Shown one piece after another: positions 52,537 to 62,900 of a stretch of DNA of 64,000 bases. The notes below the pieces were generated by a model. That model worked only from the letters and a program-made list of their open reading frames with translations. It ran no database searches and had not been told where the DNA came from. The stretch covers positions 1,542,501 through 1,606,500 of the forward strand of contig NZ_CP097267.1 in NCBI RefSeq assembly GCF_028473605.1, given 5' to 3'. The DNA comes from Acidovorax sp. NCPPB 3576 (GTDB lineage Bacteria; Pseudomonadota; Gammaproteobacteria; Burkholderiales; Burkholderiaceae_C). How positions within the stretch are numbered: the stretch's first letter is position 1; each line of letters begins with the position of its first letter. Position numbers and translations under genes: made by a program.

Positions 52537-53790
52537 TCAGCCGGCCGGCAGCGCCTGCGCACAGGCGTGCGCGCTGGCCCAGGCCCACTGGAAGTTGTAG
52601 CCCCCCAGCCAGCCGGTCACATCGACCACCTCGCCGATGAAGTACAGCCCCGGCTGGGCCTTGGCCTCCATGGTCTGCTGCGACAGCGCGCGCGTATCCA
52701 CGCCGCCCAGCGTGACCTCGGCCTTCTTGTAGCCCTCGGTGCCCGTGGGCACCAGCTCCCAGCGCGACAGCCGCTCGGCCAGCCGCGCCAGCGCCTTGTC
52801 GGAGGCCTCGTTGACGGGCCGCTGCCAGTCCGCGTCCTGCTGCACCCAGGTGTCGGCCAGGCGGCTGGGCACCAGCGCGGCCAGCTCGTTGGCGATGAGC
52901 TTGCGCGAGCGGGCCTTGGCCTGCGCGAGCAGCGCCGGCAGATCGGTGCCGGGCGCGAGGTGGATGGACAGCGGCAGGCCCTCCTGCCAGTAGCTGGAGA
53001 TCTGCAGCACCGCCGGGCCCGACAGCCCCCGGTGGGTGAACAGCAGGTCTTCGTGGAAGGCCATGCGCGCCTTCCTGGCGCCCGTGGAAATCTCCACCGG
53101 CAGGGCCAGCCCGGCCAGCTGGGCGTAGGGCGCCCAGGCATCGCCGTCGAAGGTCAGCGGCACGAGGCCCGGGTGGCGCTCCACCAGCGGGATGGCGAAC
53201 TGCTGCGCGATCCGGTAGCCGAAGTCGGTGGCGCCGATCTTCGGAATCGACAGGCCCCCGGTGGCCACGACGACGCTGCGGGCCAGCACGGGACCGCGAT
53301 CGGTATCAATTTGATAGCAGAATGCCCTAGTGGAATCTGCGCTGGAGGCCGAAAACGCCACATGTCTGACCCGGCACGGCTGCCAGCGCTCCACGCCGCC
53401 TGCGGCGCATTCGGCCAGCAGCATCTGGATGATGTCCTCCGCCGAGCGGTCGGCGAAGAGCTGGCCCTTGTGCTTTTCGTGGTGGGCGATGCCGTGCCTG
53501 TCCATCAGCGCAATGAAGTCGGCCGGCGTGTAGCGCGACAGCGCCGAGCGGCAGAACTGCGGGTTCTGCCCCACGAAGTGCTTGTGCGGCGCGGCCGGGT
53601 CCAGATCGCGGTTGGTGAAGTTGCAGCGCCCGCCGCCCGAGATGCGGATCTTCTCGGCCACCTTCTCGGCGTGGTCGATCAGCAGCACCGAGAGGCCGCG
53701 CTGGCCCGCCTGCGCGGCGCAGAACAGGCCCGCCGCGCCGGCGCCGATGACGACCGCGTCGAACCGCTGCGCGCTGTCCGCCGTGTTCAC
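52537..53790 (-). CDS. HI0933-family NAD(P)/FAD-dependent oxidoreductase
   Basis: A 417-residue flavoprotein: FAD site VVIGAGAAGLFCAAQAGQRG, GGGRCNFTNRD, VVATGGLSIPKIGATDFGY, and the closing GLYFIGEVVDVTGWLGGYNFQWAWASA. The function of the family is not settled. The start is GTG 53790; no ATG lies nearer in the conserved part. Residues about 146-162 are coded by an in-frame copy of the dispersed repeat. The membrane hydroxylase gene ends 8 nt upstream, so the two are co-transcribed. Confidence 0.9.
   Translation of the reverse strand: MNTADSAQRFDAVVIGAGAAGLFCAAQAGQRGLSVLLIDHAEKVAEKIRISGGGRCNFTNRDLDPAAPHKHFVGQNPQFCRSALSRYTPADFIALMDRHGIAHHEKHKGQLFADRSAEDIIQMLLAECAAGGVERWQPCRVRHVAFSASSADSTRAFCYQIDTDRGPVLARSVVVATGGLSIPKIGATDFGYRIAQQFAIPLVERHPGLVPLTFDGDAWAPYAQLAGLALPVEISTGARKARMAFHEDLLFTHRGLSGPAVLQISSYWQEGLPLSIHLAPGTDLPALLAQAKARSRKLIANELAALVPSRLADTWVQQDADWQRPVNEASDKALARLAERLSRWELVPTGTEGYKKAEVTLGGVDTRALSQQTMEAKAQPGLYFIGEVVDVTGWLGGYNFQWAWASAHACAQALPAG
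53304..53350 (-). repeat. Dispersed palindromic repeat, in-frame copy inside the HI0933-type gene
   Basis: Minus-strand reading: GGCCTCCAGCGCAGATTCCA, CTAGGGCATT, CTGCTATCAAATTGATA. It matches the intergenic copies in order and spacing, and is read as SASSADSTRAFCYQID in the protein, in a surface-like segment of variable sequence. Confidence 0.78.
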
Positions 53791-53798
53791 GGAAGCCA

Positions 53799-54923
53799 CT
53801 AGCCCTTCCACGTGAACGGAAACTTGAGCTGCTTCATGAACCCGTTGGGCACGTAGTCGCCCAGCACGCCGTAGTGCTCGGGCCACAGCTTGGTGCTCTT
53901 GACCGCCGTGCCGAAGGCGTAGTCGATGAAGGCGAAGTGCGCCGCGTAGTTCTTGTCCAGCGCCTCCTGGTCCTGGCTGTGGTGCCAGTGGTGGAAGTTG
54001 GGCGTGACGATCAGGTAGCGCAGCGGCCCCAGGCGCACGCTCACGTTGGCATGGTTGAACACCGCCTGGAAGCCCACGATCACGATGTACGCGTCGATCA
54101 CCTCCTTGGAAAAGCCCAGCACGTAGATCGGCGCCAGCACCAGCGTGCGCGTGATCAGCAGCTCCAGGATGTGCTGGCGCGAGCCCGCCATCCAGTCCAT
54201 GCTTTTCACGCTGTGGTGCACCGCGTGCAGGCGCCACAGCACCGGCACCTCGTGGTAGGCGCGGTGCGTCCAGTACTGCACCAGGTCGGCCACCAGCACG
54301 ATCAGGAACAGCGCCACCCAGAAGTTCAGCCCCTGCACCCAGCCGCGGATGCCGTCGCTCGCGGCCCAGCCGAAGAACTTGTGCACCAGCAGGTTGGTGG
54401 CCAGCAGCACGAAGCCCACCACCATGTGGTTCACGATGAAGTGGTGGAAGTCGGTCTGCCACTCGGCGCGGAAAATCGGCTGGTTGCGCCGCAGCGCGAA
54501 GAGCTTTTCGATGAAGATGAAGATCAGCGCGCTGCCGAGCAGGTCGAGGATGAACCAGTCCAGGCCGATGTACGGCGTGTTGTCCGCGAAGTCGTGCACC
54601 GGCACCTTGTGCCCGCCCAGCAGCGCGGTGGACACCACCAGCAAAAAGGCCGCCGCCGACAGCCAGCGCGAGCGGTTGAACAGCATGTTCACCAGCGAGA
54701 TGCCGCCCGCCGCCACCAGCGCGGCCAGCATGATCATGCGGATCACGTCCACGTTGTAGCTCTTGCGCAGCTCCGGCGTGGTGAGGTACTGCGGAAAGTG
54801 GAAGGCCAGCACGCCCAGCATGCACAGGATGGCCAGCGACAGGGCGATGACGCCCGATACCAGGCCGCGGCCGGTGCGCAGTTCGCCATGGCTGGCGGTG
54901 AGTTCATTGAGTTTGTCGAGCAT
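53799..54923 (-). CDS. Sterol desaturase / fatty acid hydroxylase family membrane protein
   Basis: A 374-residue membrane di-iron enzyme candidate with about five hydrophobic segments and the His clusters HRAYHE, HAVHHS and HHWHHSQDQE. It shares only the family plan with the one at 4139. ATG 54923 chosen; the first residues before the homology are non-conserved. It is first in a two-gene unit with the HI0933-type flavoprotein. The substrate is unknown. Confidence 0.88.
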   Translation of the reverse strand: MLDKLNELTASHGELRTGRGLVSGVIALSLAILCMLGVLAFHFPQYLTTPELRKSYNVDVIRMIMLAALVAAGGISLVNMLFNRSRWLSAAAFLLVVSTALLGGHKVPVHDFADNTPYIGLDWFILDLLGSALIFIFIEKLFALRRNQPIFRAEWQTDFHHFIVNHMVVGFVLLATNLLVHKFFGWAASDGIRGWVQGLNFWVALFLIVLVADLVQYWTHRAYHEVPVLWRLHAVHHSVKSMDWMAGSRQHILELLITRTLVLAPIYVLGFSKEVIDAYIVIVGFQAVFNHANVSVRLGPLRYLIVTPNFHHWHHSQDQEALDKNYAAHFAFIDYAFGTAVKSTKLWPEHYGVLGDYVPNGFMKQLKFPFTWKG

Positions 54924-55036
54924 TTTTTTTCCGGGCGAGAACGCCGGGCGCGAGTGTAGCGAAGCCGCATCACCGCCCTGTAACCGCCCACGCAAGCCGC
55001 GTGCCGCGGTGCCGTGCGCTCCTAGAATCGCGGGCC

Positions 55037-55543
55037 ATGACCATCAACCTCCCGGCCAACCAGCTCAGCATGACCGTGCTGATGTCCCCCGACATGGCCA
55101 ACTTCTCGGGCAACGTGCACGGTGGCGCGGTGCTGCGGCTCCTGGACCAGGTGGCCTACGCCTGCGCCACGCGCTACTCGGGCTGCTACGCCGTCACGCT
55201 CAGCGTGGACCAGGTCACCTTCCTGCAGCCCATCCACGTGGGCGAGCTCGTCACCTTCCTGGCCTGCGTGAACTACACCGGCAACTCGTCGATGGAAGTG
55301 GGCATCAAGGTGGTGGCCGAGAACATCCGCACCCAGGTGGTGCGCCACGTGAACAGCTGCTTTTTCACCATGGTGGCCGTGGACGAGGACCGCAAGCCCG
55401 TCGCCGTGCCGCCCCTGTCGCCCTCCACCGCCGACGAGCGCCGCCGCTGGGAGGCCGCGCTGCTGCGCAAGGCCCTGCGCAGGGAGCAGGCCGAGCGCTT
55501 CGAGCAGGTGCGGCTGGCGGCGGCGGGGCAAGCCGCCATGTGA
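55037..55543 (+). CDS. Hotdog acyl-CoA thioesterase
   Basis: 168 residues: SMTVLMSPDMANFSGNVHGG, then AVLRLLDQVAYACATRYSG, with the catalytic Asn/Asp region of the YciA/BFIT-type acyl-CoA thioesterases, and VDQVTFLQPIHVGELVTF. It hydrolyses acyl-CoA, cytosolic. The C-terminal about 40 residues are charged and variable. ATG 55037. It diverges from the membrane hydroxylase gene (113 bp between starts). Confidence 0.9.
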   Translation: MTINLPANQLSMTVLMSPDMANFSGNVHGGAVLRLLDQVAYACATRYSGCYAVTLSVDQVTFLQPIHVGELVTFLACVNYTGNSSMEVGIKVVAENIRTQVVRHVNSCFFTMVAVDEDRKPVAVPPLSPSTADERRRWEAALLRKALRREQAERFEQVRLAAAGQAAM

Positions 55544-55681
55544 CGCGAGGCAGGCCACCGGCGCGGCGGCCGTGCGCCAGGAGGCACAGGGCTTCGCACC
55601 GCGGCCCCGCGCTGCCTGGCCGGCTTCCCATCATGCTCCCCCACCGCCCGCCAGGGGCGGTTCAAAAAAAGGGAGTGAGCC

Positions 55682-56539
55682 ATGAAAACGATCGATCGCA
55701 TCGGGTCCGGCGCAAGCAGCGCTGCGCGCCCGGCAAAGCCCGCGGAGCCCACGGCGGCCCCGCAACCCCCACGCCGTGCGCGCAGCGCGGAGCCGCCCTC
55801 CGGCATGCCGACGGACGCACGCGCCCGCACCGCAGGCGCCGGGACAAGCGCCTCGGGTGCGAAGCGGCGCAGGATCGATGCCACGGATTTATCGCGGGTG
55901 GGGCCGCAGCGGAACAACGTGGCGGCGCCGCGCCGGGCGCGCTCGGCGTCGCCGGACAGCCGCACATCGCACGCGGACGGCCCCATGCCCTTCGCGCAAC
56001 TGGTGGGCGAGGAAACCGCTCAGTGGCTGGATCGCGACTGGGGAACCCTGCAATCGGCACGCATCAAGAACGGCCACCCGCAGATCCATGCCTGGGAAGA
56101 GGCGCTGAACCCCCAGCGGGTCTCCATTCCACTCGGCAATTCCCGCGGCGTGCAGCTGCAAGAGGTGCTGGATCTGGAAGCCATCAAAGGCGGAACGCCC
56201 GTCCTCTGGTCGGTCGGCATGGGCGCCACGCTGCACCTGGGGCCGCACACGCAGGTCGAGACGCCGGCCTCCGAGCCCGCCGGCAAGGAGCGCCGGCTGG
56301 GGCACCCCTCGCTCGTCGCGGGAACCAGGGACGAAACGACGGGCGACTGGTGGGGCAAGCAGACCCGCATCTCGGGCGAGCTGCTGTGGGACGCCACCAG
56401 CCAGAAATTCTTCATCACCAACCAGTCGGGGCGCTACTCCAGACACCCGGACCGCGGGGCCGAACAGATGGCCCGGGTGGCCCGGCACTTCAAGGACGCC
56501 GGGATGGAAGTGGAGGTGCGGCTCATCGGGGGCCGGTGA
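55682..56539 (+). CDS. Candidate secreted effector, unknown family
   Basis: A 285-residue protein without a Sec signal. Residues 1-105 are Ala/Pro/Arg/Ser-rich and disordered like a type III effector N-terminus. The folded half runs from about 110 (FAQLVGEETAQWLD) to the end, with ISGELLWDATSQKFFITNQS and GRYSRHPDR, then an amphipathic helix and VEVRLIGG. I do not recognise the family. A TTCGC at 55593 lacks a proper second half, so there is no perfect PIP box. GGGAG precedes the ATG. It lies in an accessory stretch with an IS remnant and an RHS gene. Secretion is a guess. Confidence 0.5.
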   Translation: MKTIDRIGSGASSAARPAKPAEPTAAPQPPRRARSAEPPSGMPTDARARTAGAGTSASGAKRRRIDATDLSRVGPQRNNVAAPRRARSASPDSRTSHADGPMPFAQLVGEETAQWLDRDWGTLQSARIKNGHPQIHAWEEALNPQRVSIPLGNSRGVQLQEVLDLEAIKGGTPVLWSVGMGATLHLGPHTQVETPASEPAGKERRLGHPSLVAGTRDETTGDWWGKQTRISGELLWDATSQKFFITNQSGRYSRHPDRGAEQMARVARHFKDAGMEVEVRLIGGR

Positions 56540-56897
56540 GGGCGGGCGCGGCGACAATGCCGCTGAGCATCGCGGTCGCCGCTGCCGCGTGCCAGCAGCC
56601 CGCCGCGCGCGTCAGCCCCCCCGCCGCGTTGCGCTGTGCGGAGGGCAGGGGGGCCGCGCAGCGGGCCGTGCCCTTGGACGTCGCCACGCCGCTCACCACG
56701 TCGCCCACCACGATGACCGAGGGGCTGGCGAGCTGCTCGAGCACGATGGTGGCGTCGATCATCGCGTCTCGTTGTCCGCATCCTGCCAAAGCCTTGAACA
56801 CCCGTTGCCATACGCCGCTTTGACTCCAGCGCGAGTCGCGGGGCTGGACCGCATGCTCGTTGGGTGTTTCCACACAGCCTCGGCCCATCCACCGCAT
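56523..56897 (-). pseudogene. Fused remnants: IS5-family transposase piece and uroporphyrinogen-III methyltransferase tail
   Basis: One open frame of 124 residues that looks like two scraps joined. Residues about 25-52 (RWSQSGVWQRVFKALAG, DAMIDATIV) match the pattern of IS5/IS427-group transposases just before their catalytic Asp, with an internal deletion. Directly after, residues about 53-72 (LEQLASPSVIVVGDVVSGVA) look like the C-terminal end of CobA/SUMT-type methyltransferases. It fills the gap 56540-56903 and starts 7 bp after the RHS stop, the place where an immunity gene would be expected. Confidence 0.5.
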
Positions 56898-56903
56898 CGC
56901 GCG

Positions 56904-59900
56904 TCAACGCGGATCGAAACGGATCCAGGGTGTCGCCACATCGGGGTTCGGGTTGACTACCCACCAGTGGGCGTACACGCTGACCCCCATCTCGTTGGCG
57001 AGCGATTGCGCCAGGCTGAACCGTCCCGGCATGCCGGCGAAGCAGGTGACGAGCTTGATGGGCTGGTTCGTTCCGGTTGCACCATAGCCTTCCTGCCTGA
57101 GGAAGGCTGCCAGCGTCTGGGCGGAAACCGGGCGGTTGATGGATGTGCCGTTGGGTGCTGCCCACTCCACCATCGCACTGCCGGCAATGCCGTGGGTCGC
57201 CACCACGTCCACGCTGGCGCCGTTGACGGTGGTGAGGTTCTGCTCGAACGTGGCGCGTTGCGCGGGATCCAGGTGGGTCCAGGTATTTTCCATGGACTGG
57301 GTGACAGGGTCGTTGGGCATCAGGATCCGTACTTTTCCCCTCAGCATCCCGTCCCCGGCGTTTCTCGGAAAATTGGGATTGCCCGTCGGGTCCGGGAAGG
57401 ACGGGATCTGCGTGTGCTCCGTGAGCGGCGTTGGATTGACCCCCAGCGATTTGCCCCCGGTGAAAAAGGTCAGGTGCGCACCTGCCGCCATGAGTCCCGC
57501 CCCGCCACCCGCGATGCCGCCGATGGCGATGTTCAGCAACGTGGCGCGGCTGAAGAAGGGCTGCCCGGACATGTAGGCAGAAACACCCGAGCCTGCCGCG
57601 GCACCCGCCACGCCACCGGAAATGCCGGATACCACCGAGATCGATATCGTGGTGGCCGCCTTGCCAGCGCCGACGGCCAGCGCGGCGCGCGCGGTCAGCG
57701 AGCCCAGCGCGCCGCCCGCCAGCGCGCCGGCCGCCCCGGATGCCGCACCCGCCAGCGCATCGATGCCGAATTGCTTCCAGGAGATTGGGTCTCCCGTGGC
57801 CATGCTCACCAGATCGCCCGCCATCGACCCCACCACGCCTGCCACGACGCCGACGAGAATCGCAGCGCCCACGCCGGTCCCCAGCAGCAGCACGCCCGCC
57901 ACGCCGATCGCCAGGGTCGCCACCGCCCCCGCGATGATCCCCCACACGTTCATGCCCTGGGGGTCGGTGAAGCACAAGGGATTGTTGCCCACGTACACGT
58001 AGGGCGAGGGGCTTTCCAGCAGCGGGTCCACGCTGAGATAGCGACCCAGCAGGGGGCTGTAGAAGCGGGCATTGCAGTCGTACAGGCCTGAGTCTTCGTC
58101 GTAGTTGTGGCCGGTGAACAGCCGCGGCCATGGCACCTGGCAGGGCACCACCGCCGTCGGCGCGCCGTAGATGTCGTAGCGCCATGCCCCGACCACCACG
58201 TTGTCGGCATCCAGCACGACACGCACGCTTCCCAGATGGTCCAGCAGTCCGAAATAGAACTTTCCATCGATCCACGCCACCTGCACGTCGATGGCGGAGA
58301 TGAAGCGGGCGATGGAGGTCGACGTGCCCGAATCCTGCACGAGCACCTCGCCGCCGGGCGAGGGCATCTGCCAGCGTTGCTGCCGCTCTCCGGTGCCGGC
58401 CGTGCGCGTGACCTGTGCGCGGTGGCCGTCGGCGTCACGCAGGATGTCCAGGGACGTTCCGTCGCCGCCCCGGTAGAACACCGGGCGGCCGGTGCAGGCG
58501 TCATAGCCGGTTTCCCATGCAGTCGCGCCGCCGGGACCGCGGGCCTGGGCAATGGCCCCTGCACGGTCGTATTCCATGGTGAGCGTGCCGTCTGCCGCTG
58601 CATAGCTGGAGAGCCGATTGGTCCCATCCTGATAGGCATAGGTCGCGCTGCTGTCCGCCCGGTCGTGGCGGGTGAAGTTGCCGTTCAGATCCATCTGCCA
58701 GCTCTGGGCGTTCATGCCGGTGCCGCAGCCGGTCAGCCTGCCCAGCGCGTCCATGTGCGTGCACAGGGGAGGCTCAGGCAGGTCGGCGATGCTGGAGTCG
58801 ATACCCTGCCGGGCGATTTCCCCGTTGTAGTAGCCCTCGCCGTCGCACGCACCGCTGGTGTAGTTCAGCGTTTCGTTCCACAGCGGGCCGGCGTCGAGGG
58901 TTCGCGGCCAGCCCGGCGCTTCGTAGGTGAAGGTGCGCTCCAGCAGGGCGCCCGAAGGGGTCGGCAGCAGCGTCGTCGTTTCGGGCTTGCCCTGCGGGGA
59001 GTAGGTGTGCGCGACGAGGACCGTGTCCAGGCCGTTCACTCGGGCCGACACCGAGGTCACGCGTGCGAGCGGGTCGTAGGCCAGCAGGCTGGTCAACTGG
59101 GTGGACGAATCGGTACTCGACAGCAGGTTGCCGCCTCGCGACCAGGTGTTGGTGACGGTGCAGGAGCCCTGCGGCGAGCCGGGAATCGTCCGGGCGCGCC
59201 GCTCGATCCTCCCGGCCCGGTCGTAGGCGAAGGTCTCCACCAGTTGCGCGCCGCCTTGTGCGCCTTGCTGCATCTCCACCTTCCAGAGCCGGCCTACGAG
59301 GCTGTCGGCCTGCGTCGCCTCGCTGCCGTCGCCGTCGAAGTAGCGGCGAATGCCCCATGTCGTCGGCGTGGGGGGCCAAGAGGCGTCGTCGGCCTTTTGC
59401 TGCAGCAGCTCCCTGTCCCACGCCTGCTGTACCGTGCCTTCCTCCACGATCCGGCTCAGCGAGTCGTACTTGCGGTAGATGATGTGGCCGTCGGGCAAGC
59501 CGCTGCCGTTGGACAGGAAGCGTGCCAGGCCTGAAGTGCTGTACACCATTTCGCAGTTGCCGCTGTCGGGGTCGGTGGTGCCGATGCGGTGGCCCGCGAA
59601 GTCGTAGGTGGCGGTCGCACTGCCCGCCGGAATCCCGTTTTGTGACGCTCCAGCGGCCGCATAGGAATTGGGCGGCACGGAGGCGATGGTGCGGCCGGAT
59701 GCGTCCTGTACCTGGCTCATGCGCCAGTTCAGCGATGTGTCCTGGGCGGAGGTCTGCACCACCCGGCCAACGAGGTTTTCCGCGGTGTCCTTCCAGGCCT
59801 GCGTCACCGCGCCGTTGGGGTCGGTGTCGATGACCAGGTGGTATTCCCCGAGCGGCAGCGGGTAGGCGAATTCGCCGGGCGTCTGATTGGTGGAATAGGC

Positions 59901-62900
59901 CCGGGTGGCGTAGTGCGCGCTGCCCGGCCGGATCGCATAGTCGAAGCCGGGTTGTCCCATGGCCACGGGCCGCGCTAGCGGGGCCGCCTCGAAGGCCGTG
60001 CGTGAAAACGGATAGCCACCGGCCTGCGGATGGTATTGGCTGGACAGCAGGCCTTCCAGGGGCGCTCCGCTCCAGAGGCTGCCACCGTCTCCGGCGTTGG
60101 TAACCATGCCCGCCTGGTATTCGAAAAGCGCTGCATTTCCCTGCACGGTGATGCGGCTGTTGAGCGCCTTGACCGCGATGTTGCCGCGATCGTCATACAG
60201 CCCCATCTCCAGGATGGCGCTGTCACCGGACTCCAGGGAGAGGGTCTGCAAGCTGCGGGACAGGCCGTCGGCATAGCTCACGCTCAGCGCGATGTCCTGC
60301 GCCACCACGAAGCCACTGAAGGTGCCGGGTGCGCTCATGCCCACCTGGATGCCGAAGGGGGCCGTGACGTCCTGGCCGGCGTATTCGAAGACCTTGAGGC
60401 CGTCCGCGAAAAACAGCAGCCTGCCGGGCGTGGCCACCAGCAGCCACTCGCGCGCACGGCCATCGGCGGCGGCCTGTGCGGACACCGCGCCGGCCGCGTT
60501 CCGAAGCTGCCATTCGGGTTCGTCACCCCCGGTGCGCGCCACGAACCATTCGCCCGTGCCCACGAGGACCTCGCCCAGGCTGGCCGGGTCCACCAGGATC
60601 CGCGCGGCCAGGCTCTCGGCCGTGAATCCCGTGCGCGCCAGGCGCGCGCCGAGCGGCTGTTGCGACTGCCCCTGGTAGATGAGCCGTCCCTGGCCGCAGG
60701 TCCATTCGGATTCGGAGCCGGAGACCGCCGTGTAGCTTTGCAGGGCATCGTCGGCGAAGGGGTCGTAGAAGCCGTCGCCGTTGCCCTGGATGTTGATGGC
60801 CGCATTGGGACGGTCCGTGGGGAAGGGATGGGTGCTGTCCACCACGTGGTCCTGCCGGCAGAAGTAGGCCATGCAGATCAGGCTCGGGTTGTTCCACGGG
60901 CCGATGGTCGCGGCGGGTTCCGACACCGGGTTGTAGACCGTGCGGGAGATGTTGCCGTTGGGGGTCAGCGCTCCGACCGTCCGAAGGCTCGCGCTGTCGT
61001 ACACCACGGCCTGGAACTGGCAGTCCAGGGGGGCGAAGGCGATGTCGTCCAGGCGGATCCAGGGGACGGATGGTCCATCGATCTGCACCGCGATCGCCAG
61101 GGTTACGGTCGCCGGGCCCGCAAGCCCCAGTCCCGACATGTCGATGGTCCACTGCAGGGGCTGCCATTGCCCGGCGGTCGGCTTCAAGGGGCGCTCCAGG
61201 TTTTGGCCTTGGGACGAGGTGATGCGCAGGGTGGCCGAGAAATCCGTGCCGGCGGCGCCCTGGGGCGTTTTCATCCAGAGCGAGAACACCTGCGGCGCCT
61301 GGCCCTGCGCGATGGACACGCTGCGCGTCAGCGTGCCCGACGCACTGACCTGCAGGCAGGATTGGCCGGTGGCGGCATCGCCGGCCTGGACGACGCTGCC
61401 CTCGGGAAGGCTCCAGGTGGGGGCCTGGTAGTCCTCGAAACTGTCGTAGGCATTGCCCGAGGCGGAGTTGACGAACCCGGCGATGCGGAACCTCGCCCGG
61501 TCGTCGTACAGGGAGGCCATGGGGCGGCCCGCGAGGTCATAGGACAGCAGCACCTGCCCCAGTCCGTCCCGCTCGGAGATGCGTTCCTGCAGGAGCCAGC
61601 CCTGGCCGGGGTCCGTGCCGTCCCAGGCGGTAAAGGGCACCGCATCGGCCTCGTTCGCCACCCAGGTGTCCGCTTCCGCCCAGTAGGGCGTTCCATCGGC
61701 ATGCTGCCAGGTCCGGAAGGTCTGCACCTTGCCCGCCTGAAACTGCCAGGCGCCGTCGTCGTCCTGGTTGTGCATCAGGGCCTGCGCCACGGGAGCCAGG
61801 ATGTTCGCGCTCCAAAGCGCCGGATAGACCTCGAACCCGAAAACGGACGAGCGCCTGGTGGCCCGCCATTGCCCGGTGCTGCCGTAGTACCCGGTCTGTA
61901 CGGTATCGGGACTGCCGCCGGCAAGGGAATAGGTGAACGTCATCGTGCGTGAGACGCCCTGCAGCACCTCCGTGGACGAGGTCACCTGCGGAACGCCACC
62001 ATACAGGTTGCGCAGCGTGCCGCCGGCGGGCGCCGTTGCGACCTGGTCGACATAGGTCCATTCGCTGATCTGCGACGACAGGGCGCTGCCGTCAGCGCCG
62101 AACACCTGCTTGGAGATGAGCATGCCCGCCACGAGCGAGTAGGCGTCTTCCACTGCGAAGCGGGTGTCCGCCAGCGCCCCGGCCCGCACCTGCCGCTCGG
62201 CAGCGGCCTGGAAGCTGCGCGCTGGCAAGCCGTTGTAGAAGTGGCTGGTCGTCCCGCCGTACTGCTGGAGCGCGGGATCGGTGGTGGCCGCGTATTCGGT
62301 GACCGTGGCGAACTGCACCACACTGCCGGAACTGTCGGTGGCCGCAGAGACATCGGTGTAGGCGTAGGCTTTTTTCAAGACACCGTAGCCGCTGTCCTGC
62401 GTGAGCGCGGTGACCACGAAGGCCCTCAGCGGCGCTTTCACGGAATGGTTGGCATAGCGGTGCAGTGTCATCTCGACGGACGCATCGATGTCGCTGCCGG
62501 TCGGGAAGGTCACGAAGCCCGATGGAATGGCCGGCAGTTTCCCGGAAACGGCGGTCTCGTAGCGCAGGGTGTGGTTCAGCATGCGGAACATCTGCTGTCC
62601 GGCGAAGGTCTCGCGCACCAGCTCGCCTTGCGCATCTTTCAGGAGCCCGCCATTGCGGAAGAACAGCACCTGCGTGTCCTGGGGAGCGCCGTCGGCGTCC
62701 AGCGTCATGTAAGCCAGGAAGTCCGGCGCCTGGTCGATGACCGTCGTGCTGTCGAAGGAGGCCGCGGTGATCTCACCGAGCCGGTGCGACTGCACCGGAG
62801 CCCAGCTGGGCCAGACGGACTGCGAATACAGCGTTCCCCCCTGCGAGGCATAGGTGCCCGCGAGGGTGGGAAAGCCGAGCGTCTCGCGCGATGGCGGCGG

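Noticed and set aside
55593..55617. PIP-like site upstream of the 55682 gene
   Set aside because: TTCGC is followed after 15 bases by TGCCT and not TTCGB; too poor to call a HrpX site.
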